Positions 52,936 to 62,087 of a stretch of DNA of 64,000 bases are shown in pieces. Both the position numbers and the translations under genes were made by a program. The notes under the pieces were generated by a model that did no database searches, had not been told where the DNA came from, and worked only from the letters and a program-made list of their open reading frames with translations. Positions within the stretch are counted from its first letter, which is position 1. Every line of letters begins with the position of its first letter. This DNA is from JAIOSM01 sp964565415 (GTDB taxonomy: Bacteria > Desulfobacterota > Desulfobacteria > Desulfobacterales > Desulfobacteraceae): NCBI GenBank assembly GCA_964565415.1, contig CAZMEX010000001.1, positions 62,001 through 126,000 on the forward strand. Direction: 5' to 3'.

Positions 52936-53847
52936 TTAATCTAAAAGCGCATCTATAAAAAGTTCAGCATCAAAGGTTTGAAGATCTTCTATGCCTTCTC
53001 CCACCCCTATATATTCTAAGGGGATATTTAGTTTGCTGGCAACTGCACCCACAACTCCGCCCTTTGCTGTTCCATCAAGTTTAGTTATGGCAATGGAGGT
53101 TAGATTTACAGCTTCATGGAAAAGTTCTGCCTGGGAGAGTGCATTTTGACCGGTTGTTGCATCAAGTACCATTAATACTTCATGGGGAGCCCCATTAAGT
53201 TTTTTCCCCATGGAACGTTTTATTTTTTTCAACTCTTCCATAAGGTTTTTCTGGGTTTGCAGCCGTCCTGCTGTATCAATTAATACAATATCCATACCCC
53301 TTGCCTTTGCTGCTTCAACTGCATCAAAAGCAACAGCAGCTGGATCAGCGCCTTCTTTGTGCTTTACAAATGAGGCAGAAGCTCTGTCTGCCCAGATTTC
53401 AAGTTGTTCAATTGCAGCAGCCCGGAATGTATCACAAGCACCTATTAATACTTTTTTCCCAGCCCTGGTATGTTTCATGGCAATTTTGCCAAGTGTTGTT
53501 GTCTTTCCTGTGCCGTTAACTCCTACTATCATAACAACATGGGGTTTAGTCTCTTTTTTTTCAGCAGATTCAAAGGTCCGGGGGAAAAGTTTTAAAAGCT
53601 CTTGTTTTAAAACAAGTTTGATCTCGTCAGCAGTGGTTAGTTTTTTTGCAGCTTTGGATATTACTTTCATTATTTTCATGGAGTTATCAACACCAAGATC
53701 AGAGGTGATCAGAAGTTCTTCAAGCTCATCTAATAGTTTATCATCAATCTCTTTATCTTTTGAAAAGAGTTCACCTAGATCAGTGGTTAAAATAGCTCTT
53801 GTTTTTGAGAGCCCTTTTTTAAGTTTTGAAAATAGATTGAGCTGCAA
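52936..53847 (-). CDS. ftsY: Signal recognition particle receptor FtsY
   Basis: The 303-residue SRP GTPase has the helical N domain followed by the G domain: G1 GVNGTGKTTTLGKIA near 113, DTFRAAAIEQL, G3 DTAGRLQT, G4 TKLDGTAKGG and the closing GVGEGIEDLQTFDAELFIDAL. It docks ribosome-SRP complexes at the inner membrane. There is no long acidic A domain, as is usual outside enterobacteria. It is transcribed convergently with the pilR-like gene. Confidence 0.96.
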   Translation of the reverse strand: MQLNLFSKLKKGLSKTRAILTTDLGELFSKDKEIDDKLLDELEELLITSDLGVDNSMKIMKVISKAAKKLTTADEIKLVLKQELLKLFPRTFESAEKKETKPHVVMIVGVNGTGKTTTLGKIAMKHTRAGKKVLIGACDTFRAAAIEQLEIWADRASASFVKHKEGADPAAVAFDAVEAAKARGMDIVLIDTAGRLQTQKNLMEELKKIKRSMGKKLNGAPHEVLMVLDATTGQNALSQAELFHEAVNLTSIAITKLDGTAKGGVVGAVASKLNIPLEYIGVGEGIEDLQTFDAELFIDALLD

Positions 53848-54022
53848 TTTTCCCCCCTAAAATATTTTAAGAACAAGGTTGTAAGAAACCTCTGAAATAA
53901 TATAATGATTTAGTGCTGGAATATAGCAAAACAGATTTTAAATTGCAAATGATATTGTATTGCACCTTAAGTCTGGTATAAATATTGTGTAGAATTTAAA
54001 AAAGAGGCTGGAAAGATAGGTT

Positions 54023-54985
54023 GTGAATGACAAAATAAAACAGCAATGGTTCCTTTTAGGGCTTGTTCTCATATTTATATGCCTGGTTCTGGATGTATCT
54101 GGCAAATTTGCTCTGGCAGGCAATTTTCTTAAAAACAGGCATGGTTCTGACATTGTAATTTTTTTGATTTTTATCATGTCTGGTCTTATCATTGAGATTG
54201 AAGAGATAAAATCCGGGATCAAAGATATTCCAGCGACTTTTATTGCCCTTTTTGTTATTCTTATTATATCCCCTGGTGCAGCAGTATTGTTAAGTTTATT
54301 CCCCTTTGAAAAAGGTTTGATAATTGGTCTTTTTCTTGTGGCAGTGATGCCTACAACTCTATCGTCCGGTGTAGTAATGACCAGGGAAGCTGGTGGTAAC
54401 ATGGCCCATGCACTTTTTATTACCATTGTTTCCAATACAATATCATTCATCTCCATCCCTTTTTTCTTATCCCTGCTCCTGGCGTTTTCCTTTGAGAGTC
54501 AAAATGTACAAATTGATCAAGTTGCCATTGTAGTACGTCTTTTTGCACTCGTTGTTGTGCCCCTGGCAATTGGATTGACATTTAAAAGCTTTTTTTTGAA
54601 AACAGGAACAAAAATAAAAAAAAGAATCCAGGTTGTTAACCAGATTTTAGTGCTTGGTATTGTGTTCATGGCAGCATCCGGTACAAAAGACCTCTCCTGC
54701 AATAATTTTAAGCAGCTCTTTGTAATCGTATTGATTGTGACTGTTTTTCATTTAATACTTTTACTGTTTTCTTTTTCAGGCACGAAATTATTTAAAATCG
54801 GTAGGGGCAGGTATGAGAGTGTTCTTTTTATGGGCTCTCAAAAGACCTTGCCCCTTTGTGTGATTATTCAGATTTCATATTTCAGTGAATATTCCATTGC
54901 GCTTCTGGTTTGCGTTGTTCACCATTTTATCCACCTTATGATTGATGGGTATCTTTCAGTAAAAATCAGAGGTCAAAATCAATAA
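54023..54985 (+). CDS. SBF-like (SLC10A7/PF13593-type) membrane transporter
   Basis: The 320-residue protein has about ten membrane helices and the family segments FALAGNFLKNRHGSDIVIFL, FIMSGLIIEIEEIKSGI, VAVMPTTLSSGVVMTREAGG and SQKTLPLCVIIQISYF. These belong to the bile-acid:sodium-symporter-like family related to SLC10A7. The substrate is unknown. GTG start at 54023. It stands alone between ftsY (divergent) and the diguanylate cyclase gene. Confidence 0.85.
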   Translation: MNDKIKQQWFLLGLVLIFICLVLDVSGKFALAGNFLKNRHGSDIVIFLIFIMSGLIIEIEEIKSGIKDIPATFIALFVILIISPGAAVLLSLFPFEKGLIIGLFLVAVMPTTLSSGVVMTREAGGNMAHALFITIVSNTISFISIPFFLSLLLAFSFESQNVQIDQVAIVVRLFALVVVPLAIGLTFKSFFLKTGTKIKKRIQVVNQILVLGIVFMAASGTKDLSCNNFKQLFVIVLIVTVFHLILLLFSFSGTKLFKIGRGRYESVLFMGSQKTLPLCVIIQISYFSEYSIALLVCVVHHFIHLMIDGYLSVKIRGQNQ

Positions 54986-55069
54986 AATATTGTAAAAACT
55001 TTGCTTTACTTTCTTGATTTCTGTCGTTAAAATCAAGAATAATATTAAAAGCAGAAGGCAGATATTTTT

Positions 55070-56485
55070 ATGGCAGGATCAGGAAAAAATTTAGATAGCA
55101 AATATTATGAACTCCAGGTTCGAATCGGCAAGCTTGAAGGTCAAAAAAGTAAGCTTCTCAGGGAACTTGATGACATTGAAGAACAATATGGGAAAACCGA
55201 TAAGCTTTATAAAAAATATCTCCCATTAATAATTGATTCTGTTGCAGACAGTGACTCCATGTTTTCTGATGTGTGTAAGGATTTAAGCACTGCAATAAAA
55301 AAAGGGGCATCCACAGGAAAACTTGAATATATTTTTAATCAATTAAGAGATGTGCTTTTAAAGGAGGAGATTGAAGCTGTTGGCAGTAAGAAAAAGTGGC
55401 TGCCTTCTTTTGTAAAAAAGTCCTCAGCAAGCTTGATTGAGGATTTTAAGGAAGGGTATCATGATGTTGTAAGTAATCTTAAATCAACCATGGGTAGAGA
55501 ATATAATAGACGGCTTGACACTATTACAGAGAAACTTAATAAATGTTCAACCTCCAATGATATCAATGAGATAAGAAGTGTTCTTTTTGATCTTTTACAA
55601 ACCTATATTTCTGATACTGCTATAGATAGAGAAAAAGTCACTGCATTTGTAAATGAGATTGTTAAAGGCATTTTCGGTATTGAGGCAAGTCTTGCTGCAT
55701 CATACAAACATACTGGAGATATAATAAAAGCAAATGACAGCTTTGAATCCACACTGGCATCAGAGCTTGGCGGATTAAAAGAGAATACAACTGTTGCTGA
55801 AAATCTGGAAGATCTAAAGGAGAAAATTGCCCAGAGACTTGCGGCTATTGATAATGCTTTAAAAGATAAAAGAGCAAAAGATAAGGCTGTTAAAAAAGAT
55901 GCAAAACAGACCCTTTTGAGCTTTAAAAAAGGATTTGAAAAGGTTAAAAGGGAGCTTAATGAAGCAACTGAACAGGCAAAAGAGCTTGAAGAAAAATTAT
56001 ATCAGGATCAGTTGACTGGTGCCTACAATAGAAGAGCATATGACAGGCGTGCAGCAGAAGAGATGGATAGATTCTTAAGATATGGCAATGTCTTTTCTCT
56101 TTTATTAATTGATGCTGATCACTTTAAAAAAATAAATGATAATTATGGACATGCTGTGGGTGATAAATGTTTAAAAGAGATTATCAAAAGGACATTGACC
56201 CTCCTTAGAAAAGTGGATATGCTTGCAAGGTATGGTGGAGAAGAGTTCACAATTATAATGCCGGAAACTGATAAACAGGCTGCAAAACAGGCAGCAGAAA
56301 AAATAAGAAAAAATATAGAGAGAATAGAATTTGTGTATAAAGAAAAAAAGGTAAAAGTTACTGTGAGCATAGGGGTTGCAGAAATATCAAAAGATGATAA
56401 AAAATTTGAATCTCTTTTTGAAAGAGCGGATATTGCTGTTTATCAGGCAAAATCCAATGGAAGAAATCAGGTGGTTACAAATTAA
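55070..56485 (+). CDS. Soluble diguanylate cyclase with a long helical N-terminus
   Basis: The 471-residue protein has roughly 300 residues of helical and coiled-coil sequence, with two amphipathic regions and no membrane span, followed by a GGDEF domain. The domain starts DQLTGAYNRRAYDRRAAEEM, with active site RYGGEEFTIIMPET and the inhibitory I-site RKVD just upstream. It should make cyclic di-GMP with product inhibition. It lies 13 bp before the phosphofructokinase gene, so the two are probably co-transcribed. Cyclic di-GMP control of the neighbouring pilus genes is possible but not shown. Confidence 0.92.
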   Translation: MAGSGKNLDSKYYELQVRIGKLEGQKSKLLRELDDIEEQYGKTDKLYKKYLPLIIDSVADSDSMFSDVCKDLSTAIKKGASTGKLEYIFNQLRDVLLKEEIEAVGSKKKWLPSFVKKSSASLIEDFKEGYHDVVSNLKSTMGREYNRRLDTITEKLNKCSTSNDINEIRSVLFDLLQTYISDTAIDREKVTAFVNEIVKGIFGIEASLAASYKHTGDIIKANDSFESTLASELGGLKENTTVAENLEDLKEKIAQRLAAIDNALKDKRAKDKAVKKDAKQTLLSFKKGFEKVKRELNEATEQAKELEEKLYQDQLTGAYNRRAYDRRAAEEMDRFLRYGNVFSLLLIDADHFKKINDNYGHAVGDKCLKEIIKRTLTLLRKVDMLARYGGEEFTIIMPETDKQAAKQAAEKIRKNIERIEFVYKEKKVKVTVSIGVAEISKDDKKFESLFERADIAVYQAKSNGRNQVVTN

Positions 56486-56498
56486 ATCAGGAGCAGAT

Positions 56499-58586
56499 AT
56501 GGGTTCAGGCAGCAAAATTGATATTAATACTTTATTGAATCATGCAATAACAGAAGAAGTTACATCAGATGTTAATAAGGAAGTAATTGAGAGAAGGGCA
56601 TTTTCACCTAAAAAAATTGTGGTTTTTTCCGAAGGGCAGACATCCCTTGAAGAACAACCTCATTATAAATTCAGCAATGATAAAGAGGCTGCAAAAGCAT
56701 TGCCGGATATTATAAATAATAATGTTCAAAAAATTGTTATTAATCCAGATAAAACAGAAAAAGATAGAGCTTTTTTTAAAAAGAGGCGAAATATCGGCGT
56801 TGTATTCTCAGGAGGTCCTGCACCGGGTGGTCACAATGTAATATCAGGAATCTTTGATGAAGCCAGGAGGGTTAATGAAGATTCAAAAATTTATGGTTTT
56901 ATTCTTGGTCCCGATGGCATTATAGAGGGAAATTATATTGAGATAACTGAAAGCCTTGTTGATACCTATAGAAATATGGGCGGGTTTTCCATGATTAAAA
57001 CCGGAAGAACTAAAATTGATTCCAAAGAGAAAATTGCACTTTCAAGAAAAGTGTGCAAAAAGCTTTCCCTTGATGCGTTGGTTGTAATTGGAGGCGATGA
57101 TTCCAATACAAACGCAGCTTTTCTTGCCCAGGACTTTATGGGCTCAGGCATACAGGTGATAGGTGTCCCAAAAACTATTGATGGAGATATCCAGGTTAAA
57201 ACTGAGTGTGGTGAAGTGTTATGTGCAATCTCTTTTGGATTTCACACCGCAGCCAGAGGTTTTTCTCAAAACATCAGTAATCTTGCCATGGATGCAAACT
57301 CCGATGTCAAGTATTGGCATATTTGTAAAGTGATGGGCAGGGTCGCAAGTCATCTTGCTTTGGAAAGTGCACTCCAGACCCATGCAAATTTAACTTTTAT
57401 CGGAGAAGAACTTGCAGATTATGTTGATAGTGCAAGGTTAGAAAAAGCTGAAAAAGATGGAGAGATAGATTACACTGCTTTTGGAATTACTTTGCGGCAT
57501 CTATCCAGAGTGATTTGTGATGCCATTGTGAGAAGAGCTGCCTGGGGCAAAAATTATGGTATTATGATTATCCCGGAAGGCATTCTTGAGTTTATTAATG
57601 AGATTCAAATATTTATCATCAAACTCAACAAGATTATTGCAGATTATAATAATATTCATGATATGGATTTCCATTCGGCTTTTCCTGGCTTAACTCCAAA
57701 ACTTGATTATTTACGACGGCTTACAAGGGGTATAAAAAATGAAAAAGATATATCAATCTGGAACCTGCGAGATGATGAACTTTTTAACCAACTACCCCTG
57801 TTTTTTCAGGAAGGGCTGCTCATAGAAAGAGATACCCATGGAAATTTTCAGTTTTCTCTGGTTAAAACCGAATTGATCATCATTGATATGGTTAAAGAAT
57901 ATCTTGATATGTTGATTGAAACCGGTGAATACAAGGTGGGAATTGAGCAGGAGTATTTTAAGGATAAATTAGAGCAGGATGGTCTGGATCCTGATTTGTT
58001 TGGCAGAGTTCTATTTAGAAATTTTCAGGATAATCAATTCTTGCTGGTTAAAAAATCAATTATCTCAAAGAAAACATTAAAACAAATACTTGTGCAGGAA
58101 AAACTAATTAAAGAAGATGAGGAGATACCTGGATCTGTTGAGCAGATTTTCAACAAATCTGTCCCAAAATTTAAAACCCAGCCTCATTTTTATGGATATG
58201 ACGGTCGGGGAAATGATCCTACCCTTTTTGATTGCAACTTTGGATATAACCTTGGTATGACAGCGTTCAGCCTTGTTGCAAATGGTGCAACAGGTCAGAT
58301 GGCAGCAATTAAAAACCTTGAACATGAGTTTGAAAAATGGGAACCCATTGGAATCCCCATTGCAAAGCTTATGCATTTAGAGGAGAGAAAAGGGAGACTT
58401 TCCCTTGTGATTGAGCGTGCCAATGTTGACACAGACTCTAATGCATTCAGGATTTTTAAAGCATTGAGAGAACAGTGGCTTGCAGCCAACCCTGGAAAAG
58501 ACAGGCTGAGACGTCCCGGTCCAGTCAGATTTACAGGTAAGAGTGAGGAGGATCGTCCCATAACACTCACACTAAATTCAATATAG
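56499..58586 (+). CDS. pfp: Pyrophosphate-dependent 6-phosphofructokinase, long form
   Basis: The 695-residue protein has VVFSGGPAPGGHNVISG, GGDDSNTNAAFLAQ, GVPKTIDGDIQV and MGRVASHLALESALQTHAN, the phosphofructokinase core. The GGDDS sequence and PKTIDGD mark PPi-dependent enzymes. Its length places it with the long plant/spirochaete-like clade. It makes fructose-1,6-bisphosphate reversibly with PPi, giving gluconeogenic and glycolytic flexibility. ATG 56499 is preceded by AGGAGC; upstream in-frame ATGs lie inside the cyclase gene. Confidence 0.94.
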   Translation: MGSGSKIDINTLLNHAITEEVTSDVNKEVIERRAFSPKKIVVFSEGQTSLEEQPHYKFSNDKEAAKALPDIINNNVQKIVINPDKTEKDRAFFKKRRNIGVVFSGGPAPGGHNVISGIFDEARRVNEDSKIYGFILGPDGIIEGNYIEITESLVDTYRNMGGFSMIKTGRTKIDSKEKIALSRKVCKKLSLDALVVIGGDDSNTNAAFLAQDFMGSGIQVIGVPKTIDGDIQVKTECGEVLCAISFGFHTAARGFSQNISNLAMDANSDVKYWHICKVMGRVASHLALESALQTHANLTFIGEELADYVDSARLEKAEKDGEIDYTAFGITLRHLSRVICDAIVRRAAWGKNYGIMIIPEGILEFINEIQIFIIKLNKIIADYNNIHDMDFHSAFPGLTPKLDYLRRLTRGIKNEKDISIWNLRDDELFNQLPLFFQEGLLIERDTHGNFQFSLVKTELIIIDMVKEYLDMLIETGEYKVGIEQEYFKDKLEQDGLDPDLFGRVLFRNFQDNQFLLVKKSIISKKTLKQILVQEKLIKEDEEIPGSVEQIFNKSVPKFKTQPHFYGYDGRGNDPTLFDCNFGYNLGMTAFSLVANGATGQMAAIKNLEHEFEKWEPIGIPIAKLMHLEERKGRLSLVIERANVDTDSNAFRIFKALREQWLAANPGKDRLRRPGPVRFTGKSEEDRPITLTLNSI

Positions 58587-58663
58587 AATTTTTGCAATTA
58601 TTATACAGCTGCTTTTTTAGAGGTATCTAAATTTTTTAATAAAGTTTTCTTTCTTTTGCAATT

Positions 58664-59779
58664 TTAAATAAAATTAACACCAATAGGCTTTTCTTTTCCT
58701 GGTGATTCAATTTTGTTTTTATCGTGTTTCACTTCCCAGAGATACTCATTGACTTTGTGCTGAAGACAGAGTGTACCACACATTGTTTGGGCATTAAATT
58801 TATTTGATCCAATATAGTCTAACACTTCTTTATATCGGGCTCCCTGCCAAATCTCCTTTAAAGATTGGTCAACTATGTTTCCAATGTGATATTTACGGTA
58901 TTTAGTGTTGAATAGCATCCCACAAGGTGCAACCAACCCTGAACCTGAGAATTGCATAATAAATGGAGGTCCATAGCATTGTTTATAAGCTCTTTTCCCA
59001 TGACTCAGGATTTTAGACCATTTTGCTTTTACCAAATATTTTTCGTTTGAAAGGTTCTCTGCTTTTTCCAGAATGCCAATCAGATTGAAATATTCAGAAT
59101 AATTCACACCAAGGCTCCCATTTTCATCATCACTACAATGTTTTATTACAAAGTAATCAACGTTAAGAGTTTTTCCTAACTCTGAAAGAGGGATTATCTG
59201 ATCAGCATATTCAGGCATGAGTACCATTTGCATGCCAATGCTAGTATTCAGCCCTAGTTTATTTTTAATTTTTGTGCTTGCTTGAATAGTATTGCAAACC
59301 TTATTAAATAACTCTCTACTACAACCATGAATTTGACCATATCTTGCTTCTTCGCCTGCAGAAATATTGAATCTTAAGTATGTCAAAGCCGGCAATATTT
59401 CAGAAAGTCTTTCTTGTTTTAAAAGAGTACCGTTTGTACCAAGAGCCATATCTAAACCATTTTTTTTGCCGCGTAAAATCGCATCGTAGAGGTAAGGAGA
59501 ACATGTGCTCTCACCATCACTTACAAAACTTATTGCCTTAACACCAATTTCAGCAGCATCATCCAGAAATCTAAATATCACGTCACGAGTAATTTTCTTT
59601 TCTTTATTTGCCTGTAACTGACTATAGCAGTAGACACACTTCAAATTGCATGCTCTGGTTAAAGCACAATCAATTGTGATTGGTGCTATCCTTTCACCAT
59701 CCAGCCAAGCTTCGACTCTGTCTTTGTGCCATGCAAGTTTATGGTTGTCAAGAATCAATCTATTATTTGATTGAGTCAT
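58664..59779 (-). CDS. Radical SAM/SPASM-like protein, last gene of the glycan-type cluster
   Basis: The 371-residue protein has the radical SAM motif CNLKCVYC near residue 47, followed by FVSDGESTCSP in place of the usual GGE and then FNISAGEEARYGQIHG. A C-terminal SPASM-like set of cysteines is visible: KQCYGPPFIMQFSGSGL, APCGMLFNTKYRKYHIGNI and TMCGTLCLQ. It resembles the protein at 60985-62037 in its opening (H-x2-RV-x2-WL before the motif). The ATG at 59779 overlaps the upstream gene by 17 bp; a start at 59800 is less likely. The substrate is unknown. Confidence 0.8.
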   Translation of the reverse strand: MTQSNNRLILDNHKLAWHKDRVEAWLDGERIAPITIDCALTRACNLKCVYCYSQLQANKEKKITRDVIFRFLDDAAEIGVKAISFVSDGESTCSPYLYDAILRGKKNGLDMALGTNGTLLKQERLSEILPALTYLRFNISAGEEARYGQIHGCSRELFNKVCNTIQASTKIKNKLGLNTSIGMQMVLMPEYADQIIPLSELGKTLNVDYFVIKHCSDDENGSLGVNYSEYFNLIGILEKAENLSNEKYLVKAKWSKILSHGKRAYKQCYGPPFIMQFSGSGLVAPCGMLFNTKYRKYHIGNIVDQSLKEIWQGARYKEVLDYIGSNKFNAQTMCGTLCLQHKVNEYLWEVKHDKNKIESPGKEKPIGVNFI

Positions 59780-60290
59780 AAAGTTCTCTTCTTTCAACAA
59801 ACATAATTGGTGAATTTATTAATTTAGCTTTCTTGTAACCTTTAATAACATCCTCCGTAGTGTTAAGTTCAATAACTGGGAATGTAACCATTTTTTTTAA
59901 CACATGAGTAAAATCCTGAACATGCTGGGGACCAGGGTATAGAGGTTCTTTTGCCCCTATTACAGCTCTAATAATCACTGGAGTCTGGTATTGTTTTCCC
60001 GATAAAGATTCAAACTTATCCAAATGATTAACGATTCCATCCAGAGCATTTAAAAGGAAATCATGCCTTTCAAAAAAAACCACTGGTCTGAATCCTTCCA
60101 ATGCCAGTCCCAATGCCAATCCTATCATTAAATTTTCTGCTACAGGCGTCTCAATGCACATCTCTTTATGGACATTACTTAACGTACCGTAAGCTTTTGA
60201 CCCATATAAAATATTATAACCAACGAAAACAGTATTCTTATTTTCAGATAGTTCTTCCATTGCTTGAGAGATTGCTTCACTGTACTTCAT
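59763..60290 (-). CDS. Thiamine-diphosphate enzyme, E1-beta-like pyrimidine-binding subunit, short
   Basis: The 175-residue protein matches the N-terminal Pyr domain of 2-oxoacid dehydrogenase E1 beta or the transketolase central domain. TPVAENLMIGLALGLALEGF carries the Glu that activates the cofactor, and LNALDGIVNHLDKFESLSGKQ is typical. The C-terminal transketolase domain of E1 beta (another 130-150 residues) is absent. It begins 2 bp after its alpha partner. With that partner it should form a complete active site. Lack of E2/E3 genes nearby suggests a decarboxylase or carboligase rather than a dehydrogenase complex. Confidence 0.82.
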   Translation of the reverse strand: MKYSEAISQAMEELSENKNTVFVGYNILYGSKAYGTLSNVHKEMCIETPVAENLMIGLALGLALEGFRPVVFFERHDFLLNALDGIVNHLDKFESLSGKQYQTPVIIRAVIGAKEPLYPGPQHVQDFTHVLKKMVTFPVIELNTTEDVIKGYKKAKLINSPIMFVERRELYDSIK

Positions 60291-60292
60291 AT

Positions 60293-60931
60293 TTAAAAAG
60301 AAGCCCTTTCAATTTTTTTTCCTGAAAAATCAATTATTTTTCCTGTTCCTGTTCCGACATGGGGATATTTCGGTTTATATGAATATTTAATTACGCAGTC
60401 TGGCCAAGCCATATCAGTATCTCCATATCTCTCGGATTTTGGTGTTTCAACGGATCGGTCATTATCTTCAATAATAAATGTGCATGGAAGTTTTTTCCCA
60501 GAAACAAAGCGGACAGATTCATAAAAATGTCCTTCGTCTTCTGCTCCATCACCAAGAAAGCACCAAACTTTTTTAATACTTCGTCGCTTTTGTAACGCAA
60601 GAGCTACACCAGCTGCTATTGATGTGGTTCCTGCAAGAATAGCAGAAGAGAGAAAGTTAATTTTTTTATCAAATATATGCATACTATGTCCTTCTCTAAT
60701 GAACTTTTCCAGTTTCTCCAACGCCCCCCCCGCAAGAATATAATGATAATGGCTTCTATGGTTTGAGAAAATATAATCTCCGGAATTAATTTTTTTGAAT
60801 ATTTCAATAAGCTGATCTTCATTTCCCCCTGATAGATGAATCGGGTAAGGAATTTTTCCAGCTTCAAACAACTCTACTATTCTTTTTTCAAATTGTATCA
60901 GAGTATCAGGTGCAATTTGTGAGTTAAACAT
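60293..60931 (-). CDS. Thiamine-diphosphate enzyme, E1-alpha-like diphosphate-binding subunit, short
   Basis: The 212-residue protein is an E1-alpha homologue. GDYIFSNHRSHYHYILAGG matches the substrate-side helix region. The TPP/Mg motif runs from GDGAEDEGHFYESVRF to EDNDRS, where the usual NN is DN. Normal E1 alpha has 320-400 residues; both ends are trimmed here. A run of eight G (60724-60731 on the coding strand) lies in the codons for AGGA near residue 69. The gene sits between two radical SAM genes. The frame is intact with eight G. Confidence 0.82.
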   Translation of the reverse strand: MFNSQIAPDTLIQFEKRIVELFEAGKIPYPIHLSGGNEDQLIEIFKKINSGDYIFSNHRSHYHYILAGGALEKLEKFIREGHSMHIFDKKINFLSSAILAGTTSIAAGVALALQKRRSIKKVWCFLGDGAEDEGHFYESVRFVSGKKLPCTFIIEDNDRSVETPKSERYGDTDMAWPDCVIKYSYKPKYPHVGTGTGKIIDFSGKKIERASF

Positions 60932-60984
60932 TTTATTGAAAATCTCTCTGCTAAAAATTTTGTTGGAAAATTAATTTTAAAAAT

Positions 60985-62037
60985 CTAAATAAAAACATCC
61001 CATGGTTCAGGATATTTAATCCTATCCAGGTATCTGTTTATTGAATCAAGTCTACAGCCTGCTCTGCAACCATCCAAGTGCAGTTTCCCTAAATCATTTA
61101 AAACCATTTTTCTCCTGGAACCTACCCAAATGTCTGAAAAGCTGGATTTATTTATATTTCCATATGTATAGTCTGAATTATTGTAAAATAGATTACAAGG
61201 TATCACATCTCCAGTAGCAGTAATAAGAGCAAAGAATGGCAATCCATGGCAGGATTTATAACTTGGACCTTCTAAAATCCTCTGGATAGTATTGAGTCTG
61301 AAATAAATCTTGAATTTATCTGTTTCCAACGTCTTGAATTTTTTTTTAAGATTAACCAAATCATGATTAATTAACAAATTATTTTTACTTAAAGGATGTT
61401 GAGAGTATGGTTTGACCTGAAAATTGTCTACTCCTATATCTTTTATTTTATTAGCTAAAATAATTATTGCATCTATGGATTGGTTAACTAACAAAGCCTG
61501 AACACCAATATCAACATTGAGATTCCTATCTTTTTTAATTTTTACTGCATGTTCAATATTGGATAATACTGTATCTAAGTCTTTTGGTTTGGTTCCATGA
61601 ATTGCAGCATAGCTCTCCGGCAGACCGCTATCAACACTGAATCTGATCCATGAAAGATGATAAAGGCTTTGTTCAATTTTCCTGTTATTATACAGAACAC
61701 CGTTAGTGGTAACAGCAACTTCCATGCCTGATTCTTTTGCAAACTTAATAAAATCCTGAATATGAGCATGCATTAGTGGCTCACCTTCCCCGGCAAACAT
61801 GACGGATTTGACATTGTGTTTTGCCATATCTTTGAGTGTGTTTATCATATTTTGCTTTTGAATCGAGTGACCCTTATGGTCAAGCCAATCTAGGGCACAA
61901 TAGATGCATCGATGATTACATTTATCGGTCAAGCCAATTTCAACATATATAGGAAAACAGTCACCTTTATCCAGCCACTCAGCAACTCTTTGCGGATGAT
62001 ACAATAATTTATTATTATCTATTCTTGAGGACATCAT
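60985..62037 (-). CDS. Radical SAM/SPASM-like protein
   Basis: The 350-residue protein has the radical SAM cluster motif CNHRCIYC near 37-44, then MFAGEGEPLMH (GGE-like), TTNGVLYN and RFSVDSGLPESYAAIHGT. C-terminal cysteines are CHGLPFFALITATGDVIPCN and CRAGCRLDSINRYLDRIKYP, consistent with an auxiliary cluster. It shares the opening pattern H-x2-RV-x2-WL with the gene at 58664, suggesting paralogues with related substrates, perhaps nucleotide- or lipid-linked sugars or amino acids. It ends 53 bp before the E1-alpha gene. Confidence 0.8.
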   Translation of the reverse strand: MMSSRIDNNKLLYHPQRVAEWLDKGDCFPIYVEIGLTDKCNHRCIYCALDWLDHKGHSIQKQNMINTLKDMAKHNVKSVMFAGEGEPLMHAHIQDFIKFAKESGMEVAVTTNGVLYNNRKIEQSLYHLSWIRFSVDSGLPESYAAIHGTKPKDLDTVLSNIEHAVKIKKDRNLNVDIGVQALLVNQSIDAIIILANKIKDIGVDNFQVKPYSQHPLSKNNLLINHDLVNLKKKFKTLETDKFKIYFRLNTIQRILEGPSYKSCHGLPFFALITATGDVIPCNLFYNNSDYTYGNINKSSFSDIWVGSRRKMVLNDLGKLHLDGCRAGCRLDSINRYLDRIKYPEPWDVFI

Positions 62038-62087
62038 CTGTTAAATTATAGCATAAATCCCATTATATGTGGTAAAAATTAATCCAT

